From Holophaga sp. (GTDB lineage Bacteria; Acidobacteriota; Holophagae; Holophagales; Holophagaceae): 43,209 nt of DNA. Location of the stretch: NCBI GenBank assembly GCA_031292735.1, contig JARLGP010000211.1, forward strand, positions 1-43,209, written 5' to 3'. The position numbers were made by a program, and so were the translations under genes. The notes under the pieces are model-generated. The model made no database searches and was not told the DNA's origin. It worked only from the letters and a program-made list of their open reading frames with translations. Shown here in pieces: positions 26,283 through 34,486 of the stretch; the stretch's first letter is position 1; every line of letters begins with the position of its first letter.

Positions 26283-26473
26283 GATATATTGAATTATTAA
26301 TCTATTTGATGAACGTTCAAGGTCTTTTCCGGGTTTCAGAATGCGCCTTGGCCTCCCCAAAATAAGCATACATATTTACGAATCGTCAAATTCATACCTG
26401 TTTGAAGCCCGCCCTGGCGCGCCTGGCATGAGCCTGGATCCGGCGGCTTGACGAACCGCCATGGGCCCGGATC

Positions 26474-29400
26474 TCACCCGCGGCGCCAGCCCTCCCGGTG
26501 GGCCTGGTGCGCCTCGGGCAGCAGGCGGGCGAGGGCTTCCAGATCCTGGTTGAGGAGTTCGCTGGGCGCCCGGTCCCGGGGCATCACGAAGCCTTTGGGG
26601 AAGGGCGGGCAGCGGGGGGTGCGGACCATGGCGGGCAGGTCGTCGAGGGTGAGCAGGCGGCCTTCGCTGGCGCGGAAGGCCTCCTCCAGCACCTGGAACA
26701 GCAGGATCGCCTGTTCCAGGGCCAGCCGGGAGAAGTCCAGGGCGCCGGCCGGATCCAGGCCCAGCGGGTGGGGATCGTGGTAGGGCAGGCAGTCGTTGAT
26801 GGACGGGGTGAGCGAATGGCCCGGCACCCGGGGCTCCTGGATGCTCCAGCCGCCCACGAACGGCACCACCGCGCTTTCCCGCACCACCCCGCGCCAGTGC
26901 GGCACCACCAGGCCGATGCGGTGGGGCACCCCGGAGAGCTGCAGGGCGGCGTGCACCGAGGCGCTGGTGGCGCCCACCAGCACTTCGCGCAGCCGGATCC
27001 GCACCTTGCGGCAGGCCGCCATCACCATCAGCACCGGCTCGGCGCTGTCCAGGAACGGCACCAGCAGCAGGGCGTCGCGGCCCAGTTCGCGGGCGGTGGT
27101 GAGCTGCAGCTCCAGCCCGGGGCTGCCGTAGGCGGGGGCGATCCCGGCCTCGTAGCCCTGGCGGGTGAGGTAGCGCTCCAGGTCCAGGGCCAGGGTGGGG
27201 CTGTTGCCGACGATGTCCCGGGAGAACTGCCGGCCCAGGCCCAGCACCACCCAGCCGCTGCGCCCGTCCAGCCGCTCCTGGGCCCAGGCCGCCAGCTGGC
27301 GCTTGGTCTCCTTTTCGTGGATGTGCAGCAGGCCGCTACCGGGCAGCCGCTCGGCGAAGAAGGACGCCAGGGCGCGCCGCAGCCGGACGAACGCCCCCTC
27401 CACCGGAGCCATGCGGAAGTAGGGCGGCTGCAGCAGCTGCTCCAGGTCATGGACCATCACCAGCGGATGGGTGAGCTCGATCCCGGCCCAGCGGAGCCCG
27501 CGGCACGGGCTGGCCGGGCCGCCCAGCCAGCCTGCCCCGTGGTTCCGCAGCATCTCCCACAGCCGTTCGCCGCCCGCTTCGGGCACCCCGAACAGGGCGA
27601 ACAGCAGGCCCTCGCCGGACCATTGGCCGATGATCCGCGCCAGCAGCTGGTCCAGGTGCACCAGCGACTGGTCTTCCCGGCTGGCGCCCACGGCCTCCAC
27701 CAGGGCGCCCGCGCCCAGCAGCCGGCCGCCGGCCAGCTCCGCCAGGGATTCGTCCTCCAGGGCCACCGGCAGGGCGGCGGCGGCGCCTTCCAGCCAGGTG
27801 AGGGCGGCCAGCTCCTCGCCGCTGTCCCGGGAGCTCAGCACGGCGGTCCTGGGCCGGCGCCCGGTCCACCGGGCCATGGCCCGGGTGGCGTCCAGCCGGG
27901 ACAGCGGTTCCAGTGCCGGGGGCAGGCCCCCGCCCTCCCGGTGGCAGCGCAGCTCCCACTGGGAGGCGAACACCTCCTCCTTGCGGGCCGGATAGTTGAC
28001 GTAGAGCCTGCGTTCGCGCAGGATCCGGGCGATGAGCGGGTCGCAGAACAGCTCCAGCTCGCCGCGCCGGTCGAACGCCTCGCGCAGGGAGGTGCTGGAC
28101 ACGCCCTTCATGCGCGAGGGCACCTGGAACACCTGCACCCCGGCCTGGAACTGGCCCAGCCGGCTTTCCCAGCGGCGGGAGGCCTGCTCTTCCCGGGTGG
28201 TGACCAGGTGCGGGATCTTCCAGATGCTGGAGGCGGGATCCCGGTAGGCGGAGGCGCCCTCCAGCACGTCGCTGCCGATGATCAGGTTGAGCTGGCGGCG
28301 GCCCAGGCGCTGGCGCAGCCGTTCCAGGCTGCCGGGACGGGCGATGTTCACCGGGGGGTTGAAGGGGAACAGGTAGCCGCCCGGGATCACCGAAAGGGCC
28401 ATCCAGGCCAGCTCGTCGCGCAGGAACCGGGGCTGGGCGTGCTTGCGCCAGGAGAAGTCGTCCACCTGGACGTACACCTCGTCGCAGTGGGCCAGGGCCC
28501 GGCGCACCATCTCGCCGTGGGCGGAGGTGAACGGGTCGAAGGTGCCCGGCAGGAAGCCGACCCGGGGCGCCCGCGGGAACGTCACCGGGGCCGCGGCCAG
28601 GGCCTTGTCCAGGCTGGAGAGCACCTGGGCCACCAGGAAGAACCGGCCGCGGTCGGAGGGCAGGTGGGTGACCAGGGTGAGGATCTTCTTGGTGGCCAGG
28701 GCGAGCAGCGCCGGCAGCCGCGGATCCGGGCCGGGCCGGAGCCATTCCAGCAGCAGCGCCAGGTTGGCGTAGCCCTCGTGGGCCACCGGCAGCCGGCTGT
28801 CGGCCAGCGACCCCAGCAGGAACCCGGCGATCCGCTCCAGCCGGCCCATGCCTTCGGCCGGCAGGGCGATGATCAGCCAGGCCGCGGCCTGCACCAGCAG
28901 CCGCTGCAGGCCTTCGGCGCCGCGCCGGGCGTCCTGGGCCATGTCGTCCAGCAGCTCGTCCAGCTCCTGGAGCGGCAGGCTGGCCAGCAGCGGCCCCAGG
29001 AACCGGGGAATGTAGCGGGTGACCCCTTCGCCGTCCAGTTGCAGGCTGCGCACCAGCTCGATGGCCAGGTCGTTGCGCTGGGGGTCGGAAAGCGCCGGCA
29101 GCAGGCCCAGCAGGCAGCGCCCGGCGTTGAACCGGGTGCCCTCCACCCGGCTCACCTTCAGCAGGTTGGCGAAATGGAAGGCCACTTCGGCGGCCACCGC
29201 GGATTCCCCGCCCTTCAGCGAGGACACCAGGAACAGCAGGTAGTCGCAGGCCACCTTCTTTTCCACCCAGCCGGTCCGGGTCTTGAGGTTGCGCAGCATC
29301 ACCTCGCGGATCGGCGCGCGGCCGGTCTCGCGCAGGTCTCGGCAGCGCTCGGCCAGGGCCTCCCGGCCGGTGAGCCGGGCGCAGCGTTCCAGCAGGAACA

Positions 29401-31249
29401 GTTCGGCCACCGTGGCCGAGGCCCGGGCATGGCCGGCCAGGGCATCCACGCAGCCGCCCACTTCCTGGGCCAGCCCGGGCTCCCGCTGGCCGTGCTGGGC
29501 CAGCAGGTGCAGCACCCGCCAGGCCATGAGCCGGACGTTGGACACGTCGTGGAAGGCCCAGCCCATGACCAGCTTGGGCAGCGCCTCCCGGCCCGGTGCG
29601 TCCAGCGCCCCGGCCAGCAGCTCGAACGATTCGCAGGTGTAGAGCGCCGCCAGCGGCCGGCGGTCCCCGGCCCGCTGGCGCAGCCTCGCCACCACCATGG
29701 GCAGCGCCTCCGCGACCAGCCTGGGGCTGGCCTGGCTGAAGAAGCGCCGCAGGAAGATCGGCACCGAATAGAGGATCTGCTCCTGGGGGGACATGTCCTC
29801 GGCGGCCTCGCCGGGCGCCAGGTCCAGCAGGTCCAGCACCGCGGCCACCTGCGGCAGCACCCAGGAAGGCCCTTCCACCACCACCCCTTCGGGCAGGTCC
29901 TTGCGCCATTCCACGTCGCCCAGGGCCAGCAGGTCGGCCATGCGGCAGGCGGCCTGGTAGCGGATGTCGTCGTCGGCGTGCCCCAGCAGCTCCCGGTAGA
30001 AGCCCAGCACCAGGGCCCGCTGTTCCTCGGACAGGGCCGGGGCGTAGTCGCCCAGGATGCCCAGGTAGGTGCGCAGTTCCCGCCAGCCGCGGAAGGAGCG
30101 GATCTCCTCCAGCAGCCGCCGCAGGCTCGGCAGATCGCGCAGCCGGGCCATGACCCCGAGGCTGTGGGCGGTGGCCAGCAGCCTGGCGGTGCCCGGCACC
30201 TGGGCGCCGGTGGCCAGCACCGCGGCGTCCGGGCGCTGCCGCCCAGCCATCAGCGCCACGATGTCCAGCCCCTCGGGCAGGTACGGCCGGGGCCGGCGCG
30301 AGGGGGGGAAGCCCGGCGGCTCCAGGGCCACGCCCAGGGTCAGGGCGTAGGCCTCCATGTCCCGCAGCCTGCCGTAGACGGCGCGGTAGCGCAGGAACTT
30401 CTCCTGGTCCACGTTCTCCAGCTTGTCCAGGATGGCGGCGAAGGCGTCCTTGAGCGAGATCACCGCCATGCGCCGGCGGCCCTGGCCGTCCATGACCTCC
30501 TTCACCCGGAAGTCGCAGTAGATGAGGATCTGGGTCTCGATGGGCAGGCGGATCCGTTCCAGGTCCCAGCAGGAGTGGTTGGTGGCGATGTGGCCCAGCC
30601 CGCCCAGGCCGCGGTCGGCGTAGTACTGGTGGGTGTAGTAGTAGTGCAGCCGCGGGGTGCGCCGGGCCTCGAGGCCCACACAGCCGAACTTGCCCACGTC
30701 GTGGCCGATGGCGCCGCCGTGCAGCAGCGGCAGGTCCACCGGGATGGCCCGGGCCAGCTGCCGCCCGAGCCACAGGGCCAGGCCGGTGACCCCCAGCACG
30801 TGGTCCTGGATGGTGAGCCCCTGCCAGTGCTGGGCCATGGCCAGGGTCACCAGGAAGCCCTCGTCGTCCAGGTGCCCCAGCAGGCGCCGGTATTCCTCGC
30901 CCGAGGGCCACGGAGCCCGTTCGTCCTCGGCCAGGGGCTGGAACGGCAGCCTGGCGGCGATGCTGTCCGGGTCGGCCAACCGGGGCAGCACCGCCTGGGC
31001 CAGCGGGAAGAACCGCTCGGCCACCCGCGCCGCGGCCTCCGGGGGCGGCCCGAAGCGCCTGGGGTAGAGGCGGCGCCGGGCCTCCTCCTGCATGGCCTGC
31101 TGCCAGGGTTCCAGCGCGCCGGAAGGCTCCCCGGCCAGGTCCAGGGCCAGGGCCAAAGCGGCCAGCAGCGGGGTTTCCCGGGCCAGCGCCCGCTGGAGGC
31201 ATCCCTGGTCCGCGGACCAGCCGTGCTGCTTGAGGACGGCGTCGAACAC
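26474..31249 (-). CDS. giant HD-domain / helical repeat / NadD-like nucleotidyltransferase fusion protein
   Basis: From GTG 31249 the product is 1591 residues. Residues about 140-250 form an HD phosphohydrolase domain with H150, H183-D184 and D246. Residues about 360-890 are Leu/Ala-rich helices of HEAT/ARM type. Residues 896-1090 are a cytidylyltransferase-like domain related to NadD: GTFDPFTSAH (902-911) is a variant of the GTFDPxHxGH motif keeping the last histidine, and SSTSLREAF (1051-1059) is the ISSTxxR motif. Residues about 1100-1591 match nothing I recognise. No signal or membrane segments are seen, so it should be cytoplasmic. The GTG start is chosen because GGGGG precedes it and a strong promoter lies just upstream; the open frame beyond is antisense to anmK. 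An analogy with the NadD-YqeK gene pair is inference. Confidence 0.75.
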   Translation of the reverse strand: MFDAVLKQHGWSADQGCLQRALARETPLLAALALALDLAGEPSGALEPWQQAMQEEARRRLYPRRFGPPPEAAARVAERFFPLAQAVLPRLADPDSIAARLPFQPLAEDERAPWPSGEEYRRLLGHLDDEGFLVTLAMAQHWQGLTIQDHVLGVTGLALWLGRQLARAIPVDLPLLHGGAIGHDVGKFGCVGLEARRTPRLHYYYTHQYYADRGLGGLGHIATNHSCWDLERIRLPIETQILIYCDFRVKEVMDGQGRRRMAVISLKDAFAAILDKLENVDQEKFLRYRAVYGRLRDMEAYALTLGVALEPPGFPPSRRPRPYLPEGLDIVALMAGRQRPDAAVLATGAQVPGTARLLATAHSLGVMARLRDLPSLRRLLEEIRSFRGWRELRTYLGILGDYAPALSEEQRALVLGFYRELLGHADDDIRYQAACRMADLLALGDVEWRKDLPEGVVVEGPSWVLPQVAAVLDLLDLAPGEAAEDMSPQEQILYSVPIFLRRFFSQASPRLVAEALPMVVARLRQRAGDRRPLAALYTCESFELLAGALDAPGREALPKLVMGWAFHDVSNVRLMAWRVLHLLAQHGQREPGLAQEVGGCVDALAGHARASATVAELFLLERCARLTGREALAERCRDLRETGRAPIREVMLRNLKTRTGWVEKKVACDYLLFLVSSLKGGESAVAAEVAFHFANLLKVSRVEGTRFNAGRCLLGLLPALSDPQRNDLAIELVRSLQLDGEGVTRYIPRFLGPLLASLPLQELDELLDDMAQDARRGAEGLQRLLVQAAAWLIIALPAEGMGRLERIAGFLLGSLADSRLPVAHEGYANLALLLEWLRPGPDPRLPALLALATKKILTLVTHLPSDRGRFFLVAQVLSSLDKALAAAPVTFPRAPRVGFLPGTFDPFTSAHGEMVRRALAHCDEVYVQVDDFSWRKHAQPRFLRDELAWMALSVIPGGYLFPFNPPVNIARPGSLERLRQRLGRRQLNLIIGSDVLEGASAYRDPASSIWKIPHLVTTREEQASRRWESRLGQFQAGVQVFQVPSRMKGVSSTSLREAFDRRGELELFCDPLIARILRERRLYVNYPARKEEVFASQWELRCHREGGGLPPALEPLSRLDATRAMARWTGRRPRTAVLSSRDSGEELAALTWLEGAAAALPVALEDESLAELAGGRLLGAGALVEAVGASREDQSLVHLDQLLARIIGQWSGEGLLFALFGVPEAGGERLWEMLRNHGAGWLGGPASPCRGLRWAGIELTHPLVMVHDLEQLLQPPYFRMAPVEGAFVRLRRALASFFAERLPGSGLLHIHEKETKRQLAAWAQERLDGRSGWVVLGLGRQFSRDIVGNSPTLALDLERYLTRQGYEAGIAPAYGSPGLELQLTTARELGRDALLLVPFLDSAEPVLMVMAACRKVRIRLREVLVGATSASVHAALQLSGVPHRIGLVVPHWRGVVRESAVVPFVGGWSIQEPRVPGHSLTPSINDCLPYHDPHPLGLDPAGALDFSRLALEQAILLFQVLEEAFRASEGRLLTLDDLPAMVRTPRCPPFPKGFVMPRDRAPSELLNQDLEALARLLPEAHQAHREGWRRG

Positions 31250-31276
31250 AGCTACCCCCGGTGCTTCGGTTGGCTC

Positions 31277-31305
31277 ATTCCATCCCCCGGCCGCCCCCTT
31301 GTCAA
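31277..31305 (-). promoter_or_regulatory. promoter of the giant HD/NadD-like gene
   Basis: On the minus strand a perfect TTGACA (31300-31305) is 17 nt from TGGAAT (31277-31282). The start of transcription would lie near 31270, about 20 nt before GTG 31249. This supports that start codon over longer frames. Confidence 0.6.
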
Positions 31306-31342
31306 GCTGGACCGGCCCATTCAGTGGCATCATGGGGACGAA

Positions 31343-32473
31343 ATGTATCCCCTCGCCCCCCTCCCCGCAGGCGTGCCCTGGACCGTGCTGGGCCTCATGG
31401 CCGGCACCAGCGCCGACGGCGCCGATGCCGCCCTGATCCGGGTGGCCCCGGCGGGCTTCCGCAACGGCGCCCCCTTCCTGGAGTGCCTGGGCCACCGCCA
31501 CGAACCCTACCCGCCCGAACTGCGCCAGGCGGTGCTGGCCGCGGCGGCGGACCGGATGCCGCCGTCGGGGCTGTGCATCCTGCAGCGCCGGCTGGGCGAG
31601 CACCATGCCCGCACCGCCGGCCTGCTGGCGGAGGAACTGGGCCTGCATCCGCACATGGCCTCCCTGCACGGCCAGACCGTGCAGCACCGGCCCGCCCAGG
31701 GCGCCACCCTGCAGCTGGCCGACCCCTACCTGATGGCCGAACGGCTGCACTGCCCGGTGGTGTGGGACCTGCGCCGGCGCGACCTGGCCCTGGGCGGCCA
31801 GGGGGCGCCCCTGGTGCCGCTCACTGAGCTCTGGCTGCACGGCCGGGAGCGGCCCTGGGTGGCCCTGAACCTGGGCGGCATCGCCAACGCCACCGCCTGG
31901 GACGGCTCCCGCCTGCGCGCCTGGGACCTGGGCCCGGCCATGAGCCTGCTCGACCTGGCGGCGGAGCGTTGGCTGGGCCTGCCGTTCGACCCCGACGGCG
32001 GCCATGCCCAGGGCCTTGTGGCGATGCCGGCCCTGGAGCGCTGGCTGGGGCACCCCTATTTCCGCCAGCCGCCGCCCAAATCCACCGGACGTGAGCAGTT
32101 CGGGGAAGCCTGGCTGGAGGCCGAGCTGCCGGGCCTGGAGGCCCTGCCCCTCCCGGACCGCATGGCCACCCTGGCCGCCTTCACCGCCGAAGCGGTGGCC
32201 CGGGAACTGCGCGCCTGGGGCCCCGCGCTGCCGCCGGGCACCCCGCTGCTGGTGTCCGGCGGCGGCGGCCGCCACCGCCGGGTGCGCCGGGAACTGGCCC
32301 AGCGCCTTCCGGAGCTGCGGCTGGAGGATGATCTGCAGTTCCGGCCCGGGGTGCGGGAGGCGGTGAGCTGGGCCCTGCTGGGCGCGGCCTCCGCCGCGGG
32401 AGTCGCCGGCAGCCTGCCCGAGGTGACCGGCGCCAGCCGGGCCGCGGTGCTGGGCAGCTGGGTGCCGGGGTGA
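31343..32473 (+). CDS. anmK: anhydro-N-acetylmuramic acid kinase
   Basis: The 376-residue enzyme phosphorylates and opens 1,6-anhydroMurNAc to MurNAc-6-phosphate in cell-wall recycling. GLMAGTSADGADAAL (17-31) is the phosphate-binding motif (usually MSGTSxDGxD), HGQTVQHRP and NLGGIANAT follow in the right order, and VSGGGGRHRRV is the C-terminal ATPase loop. ATG 31343 has GGGGAC upstream. It is divergent from the giant gene (93 bp between) and overlaps the next gene, so anmK and the transglutaminase gene are one operon. Confidence 0.92.
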   Translation: MYPLAPLPAGVPWTVLGLMAGTSADGADAALIRVAPAGFRNGAPFLECLGHRHEPYPPELRQAVLAAAADRMPPSGLCILQRRLGEHHARTAGLLAEELGLHPHMASLHGQTVQHRPAQGATLQLADPYLMAERLHCPVVWDLRRRDLALGGQGAPLVPLTELWLHGRERPWVALNLGGIANATAWDGSRLRAWDLGPAMSLLDLAAERWLGLPFDPDGGHAQGLVAMPALERWLGHPYFRQPPPKSTGREQFGEAWLEAELPGLEALPLPDRMATLAAFTAEAVARELRAWGPALPPGTPLLVSGGGGRHRRVRRELAQRLPELRLEDDLQFRPGVREAVSWALLGAASAAGVAGSLPEVTGASRAAVLGSWVPG

Positions 32474-34383
32474 AGTCGGCCCCCTGGCTGGACCACCTGC
32501 CGCCCTGGCTGGCCTGGGGCGCCCTGGTCTCCACCGGCGCCTACGCCCCCGGGGAACTGGCGCTCATGGCCCTGCCGCTGCTGGCCGGGGCCCTGGTGCA
32601 ATGGCGCGGCTGGGCCCTGGACGGCTGGCGGCGCGGGCTGGAGTTCGCGTCGGTGGCGGCGCTGGTGATCCTGGGGCTGCTGCGCCTGGGCCTGCTCATG
32701 ACCGTGGTGTACATGCTGTTCCTGCTCTGCGGGGTGCGGCTGTGCCTGCCCAGGGCCGTGCCCCAGCGGCGGCAGCTGCTGCTGATGGGGTTCCTGCTGT
32801 TCCTCACCACCGCGGTCACCACCGCCGACCTGGATTTCCTGCTGTGGTCCATGGCCTGGGTGGCCGGGGCCTCGGCGGTGCTCATGCAGCTGAACTGGGA
32901 AAAGTCCGCCATGCTGCGCCAGGGCCCCTACCTGGCCCCGCCCCATTTCCGGGTGCTGCCCTGGTCCCTGGCCGCGCTGGCCATGGGGTCGGGGTTCTTC
33001 GTGCTGCTGCCCCGGCTGCGCATGGGCCTCAGCCACCTGCCGGCCAGCGTCCAGGGCGTGGGCGGGCTGCAGACCGGGCTCAGCGACGTGCTCGACCTGA
33101 GCGGGGTGGGCCCGATCCAGACCAACCGGGAGGTGGCGATGCGCATCCTGCCTTCCGGCAAGCTGTCGGTCCAGGCGCGCCGGGACTACGGTTCGGCCCT
33201 GGGGCTGCTGCGCGGCTTCACCCTGGAACGGCTGGAGGGTCAGCGCTGGGTGGTGGATCCCGACACCCCCCGGCGCGGCCTGACCCAGTGGACCCAAAGC
33301 CTGCCCCAGCGCCCGGTGCAGGCGGACCTCTTCGTGGGCCCCGATCTCATGGGCGTCATCCCGCTGCCCTACGGCCAGGCCGACCTGGAGCCGTCTCCCG
33401 GCGACGCCCTGCGGTTCGGCCGGGGCGCGAGCCTGCGCTGGGTGTTCCCGGTGCGGCGCACCACTGCCCTGCACCTGGCCCTGAGCCCCGGCGCGCTGGA
33501 GCCGGAGGCGCCGCCCCGCGGCCAGCGCCTGGGCCTGCTCACCGACACCGGCCAGGACACCGGCAGCGCCCGGGACTGGAGCTGGCGGGCGGTGCCGGCC
33601 GCCCTCCCCCCCAGGGAGCTGGCCGAACGGCTCACCCAGGCCCTGCGCGCCAGCTTCCGCTACACCCTGGACAATCCGTCGGGCGGGGCCAGCAACCCCC
33701 TGCAGGATTTCCTGGAGCACAGCCGGGCCGGGGAATGCGAGTACTTCGCCTCGGCCCTGGCCTTCATGCTCCGGCACCGGGGGGTTCCGGCCCGGGTGGC
33801 GGTGGGCTACCGGCTGGGGCCCTGGATCGAGGAGGGCGGCTACTTCCTGGTGACCCAGGCCCAGGCCCACAGCTGGGTGGAATACTACGATCCCGCCGCG
33901 GGCGGCTGGCGCAGCGCCGACCCCACCCCGGCCGCCCCGCCGTCCCGTTTCGACGCCAGGTCCCTGCTGGCCGCCCTGTCCCGCTGGAGCGACATCGTCC
34001 GGTTCAGCTGGGACCGCGACGTGGTGCGCTTCTCCGACGAGGACCAGATGGCCGGGGCCGGCTGGGCCCTGGTCCGGTTCCAGGCCATGAGCCGGTGGCG
34101 GCCGGGTCCGGCGCTGCGGATCCTGGCCGGGCTGGCGGTCCTGGCCGCCCAGGCCTGGTTCGGGGGCCGGCCCCTGAGCCGCCGATGGCGCAGAACCGGA
34201 TCCGGGAGCTGCGGCCCCTGCTGCGCCGGGCCCGGGGCACCCTGCCGCCCCTGCCGGGCGAGACCGCCCGGGCCTGGCTGGCCCGCCTGGCGCGCGGGCA
34301 TCCGCACCGGGCCGCCCAGTTGGACCTTCTGGCCCGGGAAGCCGACGCGGTGGCCTACGGCCGGAAACCGGGGGCGGCCCTGA
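32470..34383 (+). CDS. TgpA-like membrane transglutaminase (DUF3488/transglutaminase core), 3' end probably frameshifted
   Basis: From GTG 32470, overlapping the anmK stop, the frame encodes 637 residues. The N-terminus has about five or six membrane helices up to residue 185, then a periplasmic domain. The transglutaminase triad is C423 (GECEYFASAL), H467 (AHSWVEYYD) and D484 (SADPTP), all present. A further helix (about 545-560) precedes the usual cytoplasmic tail. After about residue 570 the sequence becomes Cys/Pro/Gly-rich and unlike the family, while the expected tail appears in another frame (34185-34424). Family members act at the envelope, often next to MoxR/DUF58 genes; neither is here. 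Confidence 0.85.
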   Translation: MKSAPWLDHLPPWLAWGALVSTGAYAPGELALMALPLLAGALVQWRGWALDGWRRGLEFASVAALVILGLLRLGLLMTVVYMLFLLCGVRLCLPRAVPQRRQLLLMGFLLFLTTAVTTADLDFLLWSMAWVAGASAVLMQLNWEKSAMLRQGPYLAPPHFRVLPWSLAALAMGSGFFVLLPRLRMGLSHLPASVQGVGGLQTGLSDVLDLSGVGPIQTNREVAMRILPSGKLSVQARRDYGSALGLLRGFTLERLEGQRWVVDPDTPRRGLTQWTQSLPQRPVQADLFVGPDLMGVIPLPYGQADLEPSPGDALRFGRGASLRWVFPVRRTTALHLALSPGALEPEAPPRGQRLGLLTDTGQDTGSARDWSWRAVPAALPPRELAERLTQALRASFRYTLDNPSGGASNPLQDFLEHSRAGECEYFASALAFMLRHRGVPARVAVGYRLGPWIEEGGYFLVTQAQAHSWVEYYDPAAGGWRSADPTPAAPPSRFDARSLLAALSRWSDIVRFSWDRDVVRFSDEDQMAGAGWALVRFQAMSRWRPGPALRILAGLAVLAAQAWFGGRPLSRRWRRTGSGSCGPCCAGPGAPCRPCRARPPGPGWPAWRAGIRTGPPSWTFWPGKPTRWPTAGNRGRP

Positions 34384-34424
34384 AGGCCCTGGCCCGGGAG
34401 GAAGCGCGGCGGTGGAAGCCTTGA
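34185..34424 (+). CDS. probable out-of-frame C-terminal tail of the TgpA-like protein
   Basis: The 79-residue frame (MAQNRIRELRPLLRRARG, GETARAWLARLA, AREADAVAYG) looks like the DUF4129-type cytoplasmic tail of TgpA proteins. It is shifted relative to the upstream gene, as one lost base between about 34160 and 34190 would do; runs of G and C occur there. It could be a sequencing error, a real frameshift, or a separately started small protein. Confidence 0.5.
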   Translation: MAQNRIRELRPLLRRARGTLPPLPGETARAWLARLARGHPHRAAQLDLLAREADAVAYGRKPGAALKALAREEARRWKP

Positions 34425-34439
34425 CTGACCGGATAATCC

Positions 34440-34484
34440 AAGGTAGCATCTTGTTTTATCATGATAAACGAAGGTAGAATCCTG
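34440..34484 (+). promoter_or_regulatory. direct repeats around a TTTATCATGATAAA palindrome, with promoter
   Basis: AAGGTAGCATCTTG (34440-34453) and AAGGTAGAATCCTG (34471-34484) flank the perfect palindrome TTTATCATGATAAA (34455-34468). TTGTTT (34451-34456) and TAGAAT (34475-34480) are 18 nt apart and would place the transcription start at or next to the ATG at 34487. Confidence 0.55.
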
Positions 34485-34486
34485 AG

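Noticed and set aside
26498..31342. Very long open frame on the plus strand antisense to the giant gene
   Set aside because: Its product is a Gln/Gly/His/Arg-rich composition artefact of GC-rich antisense sequence; only the part from 31343 (anmK) is a real protein.
31250..32275. Upstream 342 codons of the minus-strand frame as part of the giant protein
   Set aside because: They are antisense to anmK, have shadow-like composition, and a promoter plus GTG start lie downstream of them.
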